A stretch of DNA of 64,000 nucleotides, from positions 170,645-234,644 of the forward strand of contig JADJTE010000031.1 in NCBI GenBank assembly GCA_016711295.1, read 5' to 3'. Positions within the stretch are counted from its first letter, which is position 1, and each line of letters starts with the position of its first letter. This stretch comes from Sphingobacteriales bacterium (GTDB lineage Bacteria; Bacteroidota; Bacteroidia; Chitinophagales; UBA2359). This document shows positions 19,886-29,316 of this stretch, piece by piece. Made by a program: the position numbers and the translations under genes. Under the pieces are notes generated by a model. That model was not told where the DNA came from. It saw nothing but the letters and a program-made list of their open reading frames with translations, and did not search any database.

Positions 19886-21763
19886 TTAGCTCAATTGTAA
19901 TTGCAGCAGATTATGATAAATACCACCTATTCGGGCGGCTAATTCGTGGTGTGTGCCTTGTTCGGCAATTTTGCCGCTGTCCAATACATAGATACAATCG
20001 GCATTCCGAATTGTCGATAGCCGATGGGCAATAATTATCGTTGTGCGGTCTTGCATGAGGGTTTGTAGTGCAGATTGTACTAAATGCTCCGATTCGGCAT
20101 CGAGCGAGCTGGTTGCTTCGTCCAAAATCAGGATAGCCGGATGTTTGAGCATTGCCCGTGCAACAGCGATGCGTTGGCGTTGCCCACCCGACCATTTAAT
20201 GCCACGCTCGCCTACGACGGTATTCATGCCATCGGGAAATGCTTGTATGAACGACAAAGCGTTGGCTTGCCGAGCGGCTTCGGCGATTTCTGCTTCTGTG
20301 GCATTGGGTTTTCCATAGCCAATATTTTCGGCAATAGTGCCGCCAAACAGCAAAACCTCTTGCGGCACAATACCTATTTGGCTGCGCCATGTATGCAGGT
20401 CAATATCGGCAATATCGATATCGCCCACCTTAATAGCTCCGCTTTGTACGGCATAATATCGCTGCAATAATTGGGCGATGGTACTTTTGCCCGCACCACT
20501 CTGCCCAACCAAGGCAATATGCGTACCGGGTTGTATGCGCAGCGAGATGCGGTGCAATACGGGCAAATCGGGGCGAGAGGGGTAGCTAAATCGCACATCT
20601 TGGTATACAATAGGCACTTTTTTGAGCAATTCGTTCAGTGCAAGTGCGTTGTGGCGGTAGCCATTGCCCGATATATGCTTGCTGGTGTTAGTAGTGGTAT
20701 CATTCTGAGCCTTAGTTGTGCGAGTAGCGGGCAACTCTAATTCGGGCTTGAGTTGCAATATTTCGCCTACGCGCTCTGACGCGCCGAAAGATTTGAGCAG
20801 GTTGCTATACAAATCGCCCATACCACCTATTGCTCCGCCTATAAAAAATGTATATAATATAAAACGCAACAATTCACCTACGGTCATTTCGCCCGCTTGC
20901 ACCAGCGTTGCCCCATACCACAGCACCAGAATAATGCCGCCAAATACTGCCGAAATCAAAAAGGTGATAAATGCTCCTCTAAACTGTGCCGTGCGCAAAG
21001 CCAGCGTTACGCTGTGCTGCATAGCTTGTTGGTAGCGTTTAGCTTCGTAGCTTTCGTTGGTAAATGCCTTTACCGTATGAATAGATTGTAGGGTCTCTTC
21101 TGCCACTACATTGGCTTCGGCAAGTGCGTCTTGGGTTTCTTTCGATAAACGGCGTATATATTTGCCCAAAAACATGGCTGTTATTACTGCTAAAGGCACT
21201 ACAGCCAGCATAATGCCACTCAATCGCAATGACGTATAAGCAATAATAGCAATACCCACGATAAGCGTAGCAATTTGGCGCAATAATTCTGCTAAATTGA
21301 CCGACAAGGCACTCTGTAACTGTGCAATATCAGACGTGAGGCGGCTCGTCAGCTCGCCTATGCGGTGTTGTTCAAAAAACGGCACGGGCAAAGTGATGAG
21401 GCGATTATACAAATCGATGCGTAGGTCAGCCATGCTCTTTTCGGTGACGACAGAGAACAGCCATATACGCATATACGAAAAAAAACCTTGCAACAACAAT
21501 ACAGCAGCCAACATCACTCCTATCTGCCGAATGCTATAAGGGGCTTTGCCCAAAGCGGCATCAGCCAACATACTGCCAAAATAGGGGAAAACAAGCGTAG
21601 TAGCAGTAGAAAAAAACAAAAATACCAACCCAACGGCAAATATCCCGCGGTAGCGCGACACATAACTCAATACCCAAGCCAATTGCTGCCAATTGGGCTT
21701 GGTAGGTAGCTTAGAAGTGGATTGGGGCGAAAAAGAAGTATCTGTAGTAAGGGGCGCGGGCAT
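19886..21763 (-). CDS. MsbA-type ABC exporter, fused TMD-NBD
   Basis: About 625 residues. A six-helix ABC_membrane domain (~45-330; EQHRIGELTSRLTSDIAQLQ coupling region, VAEETLQSIHTVKAFTNE) is followed by a nucleotide-binding domain (~380-620) with Walker A GQSGAGKST, Q-loop, signature WSGGQRQR, Walker B AILILDEATSSLD and switch His in IIIAHRLSTI. All catalytic residues are present. Such half-transporters work as homodimers, exporting lipids or drugs; MsbA-type lipid A flipping is possible but not shown. The ATG at 21763 (MPAPLTTD) is chosen over the upstream TTG at 21790. A TATCTTTG box lies at 21807-21814. Confidence 0.9.
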   Translation of the reverse strand: MPAPLTTDTSFSPQSTSKLPTKPNWQQLAWVLSYVSRYRGIFAVGLVFLFFSTATTLVFPYFGSMLADAALGKAPYSIRQIGVMLAAVLLLQGFFSYMRIWLFSVVTEKSMADLRIDLYNRLITLPVPFFEQHRIGELTSRLTSDIAQLQSALSVNLAELLRQIATLIVGIAIIAYTSLRLSGIMLAVVPLAVITAMFLGKYIRRLSKETQDALAEANVVAEETLQSIHTVKAFTNESYEAKRYQQAMQHSVTLALRTAQFRGAFITFLISAVFGGIILVLWYGATLVQAGEMTVGELLRFILYTFFIGGAIGGMGDLYSNLLKSFGASERVGEILQLKPELELPATRTTKAQNDTTTNTSKHISGNGYRHNALALNELLKKVPIVYQDVRFSYPSRPDLPVLHRISLRIQPGTHIALVGQSGAGKSTIAQLLQRYYAVQSGAIKVGDIDIADIDLHTWRSQIGIVPQEVLLFGGTIAENIGYGKPNATEAEIAEAARQANALSFIQAFPDGMNTVVGERGIKWSGGQRQRIAVARAMLKHPAILILDEATSSLDAESEHLVQSALQTLMQDRTTIIIAHRLSTIRNADCIYVLDSGKIAEQGTHHELAARIGGIYHNLLQLQLS

Positions 21764-21806
21764 AGGGCAGGGGGTTAAATAGAACCGCAAATTGGCAAAA
21801 TGACTG

Positions 21807-21814
21807 CAAAGATA
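21807..21814 (-). promoter_or_regulatory. Putative -7 box for the ABC exporter gene
   Basis: Minus-strand TATCTTTG about 44 bases upstream of the ATG at 21763. Confidence 0.5.
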
Positions 21815-22196
21815 CAGTTATTTTGGGGCTTTGCCGTCACTTACAGATATAAAACAAATTGCTTTACCTGACTGTAGTGCAAAAAAGGCAAAATTGACAC
21901 AAATTAAATTTAATTTCAAATTGTAAATTATTTATTTACAGTCATTTACGCATTTTGAAATTAATAAACACTTTGATAAAATGACTTTTTGCATCGCAGT
22001 CTTTACCTTCAAACAATAATGAATTATTTGTTATATCCAATTCAAATGGCAGTTTTACCGCCTCAAAAGTACTTTTTTTAGGACTTTAACACAAAAACCT
22101 CGGTCGTTATTACCTTTGGCAAGCAATAAAGCCGTATTTTAGCGGCTCAATTCCTAAACACAAATTTAATTTTTACCTTTTTTATCTAAACGAGTC
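21815..22196. other. Divergent intergenic region before the Cys-rich T9SS cargo
   Basis: About 380 bases, very AT-rich, with no convincing gene. It holds the exporter promoter at its left end. A short stretch near 21978-22010 (GACTTTTTGCATCGCAGTC) resembles one at 29263-29285 (GACTTTTTGTACTGCAGTC); its meaning is unknown. Confidence 0.55.
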
Positions 22197-24498
22197 ATGA
22201 AAAAGACCTTACTTTTTGCAATGCTCTGCTGCTTCGCCTTAATAAGCGCAGTAGCACAGCCCGACCCTTGCACGGACTTTAACGGTGGACCCTACAATAC
22301 GCCCGACTTTAGCGTTGCGGGCTGCGACGGACAAACCGTGTCAGCTCCATTTGCAGCTTGGGTCAACGAAGTGTATGTGAGCGAATTGTTCGCGGGCGGC
22401 GAATATACCTTTTCTATCGCTGGTTGCGACGATTCTTCTTGGGGAGGCGAAGTGCTTATCAACGTCTTACAAGGTGGCACGCTCAATGCAGACCCCGACG
22501 GCTACCAGGGACCTGGCACAGGCTCTATTAACGGTGCTACGGTAATTACCGTTGGTACGGGCTGCGAAGTCACCTTTACCGCAACAGTTTCAGGCACACT
22601 ACTATTTTATCCTGACCGCCGAAGGTGCTTGCGGCGGCGAAAACACTCAAGTGGATAACGGCTCGCCCCCTGCTATCGAAACTTTGGCAAACGTACCTTG
22701 CGGCGAATGTGGCGACGGTGTATGTGGAGCAGGCGAAGGCTACTGCGAATGTGCCGAAGACTGCGACTGCCAATCGCTTATATCACCCGTATTTATTTAT
22801 TGGGACGCTACTGCTAACGGCGGCGCGGGCGGTTTTATCGGTGACGACGCACAAAACGAAAATATTATTTTCTGCCCCTTAGAGTTGGAAGAGCGTATAG
22901 GTATTGCGGGCGAAGAAGGCTCGTTATACGTAGGATTGGGCTTCTTTGGTGCCGATTGTTTTGAGGGAGCTATTTTATTAGCTGAACCCGAACAAGGCGT
23001 ATTGCTCGATTTCAATCTGAGCTCGGTATCCGAAATAACAGAAGCTACTGTGTATTTCTTGCAAATCAATCAATCGGACATCGACGCTTCGGGTGGTACT
23101 ACCGACATCGTATTGACCAACCCCGACGACCCAGGCCAGGCAACAACCTATGCTATCGATTGGGCTGGACTCGGACAACCTACGGGATTAGTAGATGCCC
23201 TCTGCCCTCCCCTCAACAGCGAATGTGGTGCTAATGGCTGCGAACCCGGCGAAAACTACTGTAACTGCGATACTGACTGCTCCTGCGCCGACCTATTAGA
23301 CCCCGCATTTGTCTATTTCGACGAAGCACAAGGCGGCTGGATTGGTACTCCTCCACAAGTTCCCGAAGCCCTTACCTGTGACTATGATTTGGGGGTTAGC
23401 GACCCAGGCTTTGTTTATGTAGGTGTTAGCTTCTTTGGCAATAACTGCCTCAACGATGCCGTATTTAATGCCACCACCAGCCACGGCGAACTCGTACAAT
23501 TTGATGCCAACGGTGCTTCAACGGTTATTACTGAACTCGCCGAGCAATCTATCGCTTTCTTGCGCATCGACCAAGCAGAAATCACCGCTTCGGGCGGCTT
23601 TACTACCATATTCTATGCCAACCCCGACGATGCTAACTGTACCGTCAATTTGTCTATCGACTGGTCGCAATTTGGCGCACCCGCCGACAACTTGGTCGAA
23701 AGCCTCTGCCCCCAAGGCGAATGTGGCGATGGTGCTTGCGAAGGCGCAGAAAACTATTGCAATTGTAGCGACTGCGCTTGCGGCGATGCCATGAGCGTAG
23801 GTTTTGTAGTCGTAGATGACCAAGGCAATGCCTCTTTGACCGAAACCGAAGACGTAGCTGCCGTAGCTTGCGACGATGCAGATGTTACTATTATGTACGT
23901 CAATGTCGCATTTGTGGCTTCGGCTAGTGCCACTTGTTTGGTAGGCGCAACCTTAGAGGCAAGCGCGTCGCAAGGCACCCTCGTAGAAGTTGATACAGAT
24001 GGCAACCTAAATGAAGTAAGCGAAATGGTAGAGGCAAATGCAGCCTACTACTTGCAAGTATCGCAAGCTCAAATCGACGCATCGGGCGGTACTACTACTA
24101 TCACACTCACCGACCCTAATGCGCCTACTGGCTCTTCGTGTACTGTCAATTTGGCTATCAACTGGGCTGACTTTTGCTTGCCCGTTGGTTCAATTGTATT
24201 CAGCTCTTGCGACCCCGACAACGTACCTACCGTAGCACCTACTGGTTTCGGTATCCAAAATATCATGCCCGTTCCTGCTACCGACCAAGTACAAGTATTG
24301 TTCAGCACTATCAAAGCCACTACCGTCAAAGCTACTATCTTTGACGTGATGGGTCGCACTATCGACCGCCAAGACTTGGCAAGCACAGGCGGCAACAACA
24401 CCCTTAATTTGAACGTGAGCAACTACCCCGCAGGTATCTATTATATAGTACTCAACGATGGTACGCATAGCGTAATGGGCAAAATTGTCAAACAATAA
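22197..24498 (+). CDS. Cys-rich T9SS cargo with three CGDG-type repeats (frameshifted near 22600)
   Basis: Starts at the ATG at 22197 with a signal peptide (ALISAVAQ). After repair it is about 767 residues. A beta domain (~25-150) is followed by three repeats, each a short Cys-rich knot (ECGDGVCGAGEGYCECAEDC; CGANGCEPGENYCNCDTDC; ECGDGACEGAENYCNCSDC) plus a ~140-residue beta domain. Each beta domain contains an 'AxAxYFLQxxQxxIDASGGTT' type segment. It ends with a T9SS type A sorting domain (IMPVPATDQVQVLF ... YPAGIYYIVLND). The knots resemble disulfide or Ca-binding EGF/disintegrin-like loops. The frame break lies in the CACACTACTATTTTATCC region. The protein is expected on the cell surface; its ligand is unknown. 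A strong terminator follows at 24547. Confidence 0.8.
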
Positions 24499-24546
24499 TA
24501 AGCCTCTCCTTGCGAGTAGCCATTAGCTGTTCCAAAAAATAGAAGT

Positions 24547-24584
24547 GGGTTTGGTTTAGTTGAACAAACCAAACCCCATTTTTT
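24547..24584 (+). terminator. Intrinsic terminator of the Cys-rich T9SS cargo
   Basis: Perfect 11 bp stem GGGTTTGGTTT / AAACCAAACCC with an 8-base loop, followed by CATT and a T-run, about 50 bases after the stop codon. Confidence 0.85.
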
Positions 24585-24735
24585 TTGTTGTTGTTTCGAT
24601 GATTTAGATAATGGCAAATCAGAACTTAGCTTCTCCTGAACAACATTAGAAGTCGTTATAATAATTTATCAACATAAATTGATTGTTTTTCCTTTGGTTA
24701 GATGGTTTTTTTTCTAATTTAGACATTTGTTTCTT

Positions 24736-26904
24736 ATGTTCAAGCACCTCAGAAGTGATATTCCTTCAAGTATTGTAGTCTTTTTAGTAGCTCTGCCGCT
24801 CTGTTTGGGCATTGCCTTGGCATCGGGTGCCCCGCTCTTGTCGGGTATCATTTCGGGCATTGTAGGCGGCATCGTGGTGGGCATTGTCAGCCAATCGCAT
24901 ACCAGCGTGAGCGGTCCTGCTGCGGGGCTTTCTGCTGTTGTCTTAGCCTCTATTACTCAATTAGGCGGATTCGATTTGTTTCTGACAGCAGTTATTCTTG
25001 CCGGCATATTCCAATTGGCGATGGGTGCGGCAAATACCGGTTTCCTTTCCGATTATGTGCCGTCTAATGTCATCAAAGGGCTTTTGAGTGCTATTGGCAT
25101 TATTTTAATCCTAAAACAGATACCCCACGCACTTGGTTTTGACAGCGACCCCGAAGAGGATTTTTCGTTCATCCAACCCGACGGCGAAAATACCTTTTCT
25201 GAACTCATCAACGCCTTAAATCTCTTTACGCCTGGGGCAATAGTCATCAGCGTATTGTCTATTCTCCTGCTGGTGGGTTGGGACAAAACCCCGCTCCGCA
25301 AACTCAAATTCTTACCTGCTCCGCTATTTGTCGTCTTGTTCGGGATAGTACTCAATTGGCTATTTGGGCAATTCGCGCCTTATTTAGCATTGGAGTCTTC
25401 GCATTTGGTCAATATACCACCTATCGACACCGCCAATCTGAGCAGCTATATACATCTGCCTACTTTATCGCATTTGAGCAATTACCACGTATGGACAGTA
25501 GCTATTACCGTCGCCTTAGTTGCCTCGCTCGAAACATTGCTCAATATTGAAGCAGTCGATAGAATGGACCCCCATAAACGCTACTCGCCACCTAACCGCG
25601 AGCTATGGGCGCAAGGCGTAGGCAACGTTATAGCGGGCTTTGTGGGCGGTTTGCCGCTCACGTCGGTTGTCGTTCGTAGTTCGGTCAATATCGAAGCGGG
25701 TGCTGCCACCAAATTATCGGCTATTCTGCACGGCGTATTGATGTTGGCTTGTGTGCTGCTCATAGCACCCTTTCTCAACCTCATACCCTTATCGGCATTA
25801 GCTGCTATACTGCTCATGACGGGTTATAAATTAGCCAAAATATCGCTGTTTAAAGAGATGTACCGAAAAGGTTGGGCTCAGTTTATACCCTTTATAACAA
25901 CAGTAATAGCTATTGTATTTACCGATTTGCTCATAGGTATACTTATCGGATTAGGGATGAGTGCCTTTTTCTTATTATTGAGCAATTATCAAAGCCCCTT
26001 TATCAAAGGAGAAGAAAAATTACATATCGGCGAGGTGATGCGCCTCGAATTAGCAAGCCAAGTTTCGTTCTTGAATAAAGCAAGAATCAAAGAAACCCTA
26101 TGGACGGCACCAGAAGATACAAAAATATTAATCGATGCCAAAAATGCGGACTTTATCGACCATGATGTCATAGAGCTAATCAATGACTTCAAAAATATAG
26201 TAGCTCCCGAAAAAAATATCCAAATCAATATAGTGGGGCTGAAAGAAAAATACCAACTCAGCGACCATATACAATTTATCAGCGTCTTAGATAAAGAAAC
26301 ACAACAAAAATTGAGACCCGACGAAATCTTAGCCCTAATCAAAGCGGGCAACGAGCGATTTGTAAATGGCAAGTGGCAAGAAAAAGACTACCGCCACCAA
26401 GTAAATGCCACTTCTATGGGGCAAAATCCTATGGCGGTCATTATTGGTTGTATTGATTCGCGCACCTCGCCCGAAATTATTTTTGATGCAGGACTGGGCG
26501 ATTTTCTCACCATCAGGCTGGCGGGCAATATCATCAGCCCCGAAGTGGTGGGTAGCATCGAAATAGCAGTCGAAAAATTGGGGGCTAAACTCATCGTCGT
26601 CAAAGGACACTCGAAATGTGGGGCAGTAGCTGCTTCGCTCCAACACACACCCGATAAACTCAATATGGCAACGGTTACTGCTAAAATATACCGCGCTGTT
26701 GAGCAATGTGATTGTACCGACAAAAACGCTAACGAAATAAGCAGCGAAACCATAGAAAAAATAACCCGCCTAAACGTACAAAATTCTATTGACGATATTA
26801 TCAACGCTAGTACCTATCTCAGAAAACGCCTCGAAAAAGGCGAAATAGGTTTAGTTGCTGCCTACCATGACGTGCATACGGGTAAAGTATATTTTGAAGA
26901 CTAA
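24736..26904 (+). CDS. SulP anion transporter fused to beta-carbonic anhydrase
   Basis: A 722-residue intact protein. The N-terminal ~415 residues form a SulP/SLC26 transporter (SIVVFLVALPLCLGIALASG, HTSVSGPAAGLSAVV, ETLLNIEAVDRMDP, GLPLTSVVVRSSVNIEAG). A STAS-like linker domain (~440-510) precedes a beta-carbonic anhydrase domain (~525-722) with zinc ligands Cys572, His625 and Cys628 and the Asp574-Arg576 dyad (CIDSR, GHSKCG). All active-site residues are present. Fusions of this type are known and are thought to couple bicarbonate transport with CO2/bicarbonate interconversion at the inner membrane. The ATG at 24736 is chosen over a TTG at 24727. The TAA stop (26902-26904) is supplied by the end of a miniature inverted-repeat element. 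Confidence 0.92.
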   Translation: MFKHLRSDIPSSIVVFLVALPLCLGIALASGAPLLSGIISGIVGGIVVGIVSQSHTSVSGPAAGLSAVVLASITQLGGFDLFLTAVILAGIFQLAMGAANTGFLSDYVPSNVIKGLLSAIGIILILKQIPHALGFDSDPEEDFSFIQPDGENTFSELINALNLFTPGAIVISVLSILLLVGWDKTPLRKLKFLPAPLFVVLFGIVLNWLFGQFAPYLALESSHLVNIPPIDTANLSSYIHLPTLSHLSNYHVWTVAITVALVASLETLLNIEAVDRMDPHKRYSPPNRELWAQGVGNVIAGFVGGLPLTSVVVRSSVNIEAGAATKLSAILHGVLMLACVLLIAPFLNLIPLSALAAILLMTGYKLAKISLFKEMYRKGWAQFIPFITTVIAIVFTDLLIGILIGLGMSAFFLLLSNYQSPFIKGEEKLHIGEVMRLELASQVSFLNKARIKETLWTAPEDTKILIDAKNADFIDHDVIELINDFKNIVAPEKNIQINIVGLKEKYQLSDHIQFISVLDKETQQKLRPDEILALIKAGNERFVNGKWQEKDYRHQVNATSMGQNPMAVIIGCIDSRTSPEIIFDAGLGDFLTIRLAGNIISPEVVGSIEIAVEKLGAKLIVVKGHSKCGAVAASLQHTPDKLNMATVTAKIYRAVEQCDCTDKNANEISSETIEKITRLNVQNSIDDIINASTYLRKRLEKGEIGLVAAYHDVHTGKVYFED

Positions 26905-27223
26905 TGGTCTTGTTTTTAAGTTTTATATATTTAACTTACACGAGTTTCATGCCTACGGCCTGCTCAGGCTTGTGTCTGTTAGACGTTACCGATGTAATAT
27001 GTTTACGTCACTTTAAAAACAAAACACATTAAGTGTTTTTTTGTAATTTATCGTAAATTGTTGATAATCAGTAAATTATATCTTGTATAAATTCCCCCTC
27101 TTTGAGGGGGTTAGGGGGAGTTTACGAACTAATATCTCAATTATCTAATGTTATTTCCTAAGTCCTAACGCTTGGAAGTGGATACACAGCAGACGAAATT
27201 AAAACTTAAAAATCAGACCACTA
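26902..27223 (+). mobile_element. 320 bp miniature inverted-repeat element (MITE-like), copy A
   Basis: Left end TAATGGTCTTGTTTTTAAG, right end (inverted) TAGTGGTCTGATTTTTAAG, so about 20 bp terminal inverted repeats with few mismatches. The interior matches 39674-39999 in the opposite orientation, including CACGAGTTTCATGCCTACGG and a C-rich/G-rich stretch near 27095-27121. No coding capacity. Its first three bases are the stop codon of the SulP gene. Confidence 0.8.
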
Positions 27224-27241
27224 AATACCATCTCTCTAACA

Positions 27242-27748
27242 ATGACCATTTCATATAACCAACTAAGCCCCCAAGCGAGAGTTTGGGTTTATATGGCAAA
27301 TCGCACCCTCGACCATGCCGAAACTACCCAAATCCAACAGCTACTCGACCAATTTGTAGCGCAATGGACAGTACACGGCGAACCTATTGCGGGCTACGCC
27401 CAAGTATGCCACCGCGCCTTTATCGTGCTAATGACCGACGCACCCCTAAGCGGTTGCTCTATCGACTCGTCGGTGCGCGTACTCAAAACCATCGAACAGC
27501 AATGCGGGCTGCGCTTGTTTGACCGTCTCAATATAGCGTATCGCTTGGCTGACGACGAAACCCTATATATCGGTAGCACCGAACAACTGCGCCAACACCT
27601 AACACAAGGCATATTGCCCGATGCGGTGAAAGTGTTTGACAACCTCGTTGCAAGCAAAGCTGAATGGGAAAGTAATTGGGAAATTCCTTTATTGCGTAGC
27701 CGTTTTGCTTGCTTGTTGCCTAATACGAGTTCTGCAACGGTGTTGTAA
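27242..27748 (+). CDS. Conserved Bacteroidota protein with GCSIDSSV motif (often mislabelled ABC transporter ATPase)
   Basis: A 168-residue intact cytosolic protein. It has the motifs RVWVYMANRTL (~13-23), QWTVHGEPI (~41-49) and GCSIDSSV (residues 71-78), then FDRLNIAYR. From memory this matches a family found almost only in Bacteroidota and labelled 'ABC transporter ATPase' in databases, although no Walker A or signature motif is present, so that label is not supported here. Function unknown. The Cys in GCSIDS is the obvious candidate functional residue. It starts 19 bases after the MITE-like element and ends before a strong terminator hairpin. Confidence 0.75.
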   Translation: MTISYNQLSPQARVWVYMANRTLDHAETTQIQQLLDQFVAQWTVHGEPIAGYAQVCHRAFIVLMTDAPLSGCSIDSSVRVLKTIEQQCGLRLFDRLNIAYRLADDETLYIGSTEQLRQHLTQGILPDAVKVFDNLVASKAEWESNWEIPLLRSRFACLLPNTSSATVL

Positions 27749-27771
27749 AAATTGATTATTCGTATAACGAC

Positions 27772-27817
27772 ATTGCGCCCCAATCCTATCGAAATCCGAA
27801 TAGGGTTAGGGCGCAAT
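27772..27817 (+). terminator. Long hairpin terminator after the GCSIDSSV gene
   Basis: 18 bp arms (ATTGCGCCCCAATCCTAT against ATAGGGTTAGGGCGCAAT, two mismatches) with a 10-base loop, followed by ATCTTTTCG. It lies 24 bases after the stop codon. Confidence 0.7.
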
Positions 27818-27921
27818 ATCTTTTCGTATATTGGCGATATGGGACTCAAACAATTTGTTTGGAGCGTAAAAGGAATCTAAATCTTAGACCCGAAAAGCAA
27901 AAGACGGACGTTCGGGTAGCC

Positions 27922-28218
27922 CTAATTGAGCGACATTTCGGGCAATTGAAAAGCGATGTGTTCATGAAAAGCCAATTCGGAAATATGCGCCTTTATATAC
28001 GGATAAATTGGGAATTGGCGCATAGTGCGGCGCACGTCATTGCTATTTTGGGCTACTATGGTTATCCACAATTTGCTGTGGTCGTCGGCAAGGGCATAGC
28101 CCAGAATGGTGCCTTTGAGCATTAGGTCGTGAACTACGCGGCGTTGTTCGGGTATTAAAGACATAAACTGCTCATCGAGTTCTTCGGGCAGTTCTACTGT
28201 CACCATATAACTGTTCAT
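27922..28218 (-). CDS. Small conserved hypothetical protein (YciI/muconolactone-isomerase-like fold suspected)
   Basis: 98 residues from the ATG at 28218 (MNSYMVTVELPEELDEQFMS); the longer frame begins with a TTG. The pattern YMVTVELP, SLIPEQRRVVHDLMLKGTILGYALADDHSKLWITIVAQ, FPIYPYI and ISELAFHE resembles ferredoxin-like YciI or muconolactone isomerase-type dimeric proteins common in Bacteroidota. No catalytic residue can be named. It converges on the gene at 27242. Confidence 0.65.
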   Translation of the reverse strand: MNSYMVTVELPEELDEQFMSLIPEQRRVVHDLMLKGTILGYALADDHSKLWITIVAQNSNDVRRTMRQFPIYPYIKAHISELAFHEHIAFQLPEMSLN

Positions 28219-28320
28219 AGGATACAAATAGATTGGGTGCAAAAATGCGATTTATTGGGTAATTTGACAAGCGTTGCTGCTTTTTTCTGTATGTAGGCGT
28301 ATCATTTTGTGGTTTATTGC

Positions 28321-29118
28321 TTAGTCGGTATAGTAGCGTTTTTCCTTTTTGCCGTCTTTGCTGATGCCTTTTCCCGTATAGATAGGCAGTACCCAAGCTA
28401 CTCGCGCTCCCAACAAGACATCGAGGCGTTGTTGGTGGTCGCTTGTTTGGGTATCAAAATTATAGTCGCGTTTAGATTGTGTAAAACCTTGTATCGCATC
28501 TAATGCTATAAAGAACCGAAAACCTTTGTCGGGCAGATGCAAATAGCCGATACTCTGCGCTACCGACCAGCCGCCAGTCAGTCGGTCGTAGCCTTTGATA
28601 TAATTGCCAAAAAACTGCGGCACATCGTTTTGTAGGTCTTGTAGCCTTATTTGGTGCTGCAAATAGCCCAAGCCTATGGTAGCAAAGATACCGCCATCGG
28701 GCTGTTTGGGCGATACAGAAAAAACCCTGCCTACTTTTAGTCCCGTCCACCAGCCGCGCTCTTCAATGTCGATATCGGCAGGGATACCACTTTCGCCGAT
28801 GATATAATTATCTTCGGTAGCGATATTGATAGCCAAGGAGTCTTCGTTGACGCGCGTACCAAATAGGTATCGCCCTTCGATGCCTATGAGCCAATTATGG
28901 CTCGTTTTATAATCGAGACCTATGCCTGCTATGGCGTTCCAACCATATCGCTTCGCCATATCGGCGGCGGGAAACTGCAAACCGTAGTCGGCGCGTACCA
29001 ATAGGGTGTTGTGGCGTGATAGTGTTTGGGTAGCGTTGTTTGGGGCAGTGGTCGATTGTGCCGATACCCACACGGCGGATAGCAGGTATAAGGTAAGCGC
29101 GTAGGTAATGTTTTTCAT
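28321..29118 (-). CDS. Outer-membrane beta-barrel protein, hypothetical
   Basis: 265 residues from the ATG at 29118 (MKNITYALTLYLLSAVWVSAQ, a clear signal peptide); the longer frame starts with a TTG. Alternating amphipathic strands rich in aromatic and Gly residues (LLVRADYGLQF, IAGIGLDYKTSHNWLIGIEG, GIFATIGLGYLQHQIRL, FRFFIALDAIQGF, VLLGARVAWVLPIY) suggest an 8- to 10-strand outer-membrane barrel. No known partner is adjacent. The C-terminus is short and Lys-rich (GKGISKDGKKEKRYYTD), unlike the usual terminal aromatic residue of barrels. Confidence 0.65.
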   Translation of the reverse strand: MKNITYALTLYLLSAVWVSAQSTTAPNNATQTLSRHNTLLVRADYGLQFPAADMAKRYGWNAIAGIGLDYKTSHNWLIGIEGRYLFGTRVNEDSLAINIATEDNYIIGESGIPADIDIEERGWWTGLKVGRVFSVSPKQPDGGIFATIGLGYLQHQIRLQDLQNDVPQFFGNYIKGYDRLTGGWSVAQSIGYLHLPDKGFRFFIALDAIQGFTQSKRDYNFDTQTSDHQQRLDVLLGARVAWVLPIYTGKGISKDGKKEKRYYTD

Positions 29119-29316
29119 AGGGTAGGATAGCAATTGGAGGGCTTTTTATGGGACTATGGCGCAGAGAAAGATAAAATTAGTGCAAATGATGTTTATTTGC
29201 AATATCTAAACGATTGGTTTTTAAAATTTAATACATTTTTTAATTGATGAATATTTTGCTAAAACGACTTTTTGTACTGCAGTCTTTTGATTTTTACATA
29301 AAAATATATGAATAAG

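Noticed and set aside
27859..28125. Plus-strand 88-residue frame
   Set aside because: It is the antisense shadow of the conserved small protein on the minus strand and lacks any domain signal.
21978..29285. Repeated GACTTTTTGNNNNGCAGTC motif at 21978 and 29263
   Set aside because: Two short imperfect matches are too few to claim a site family.
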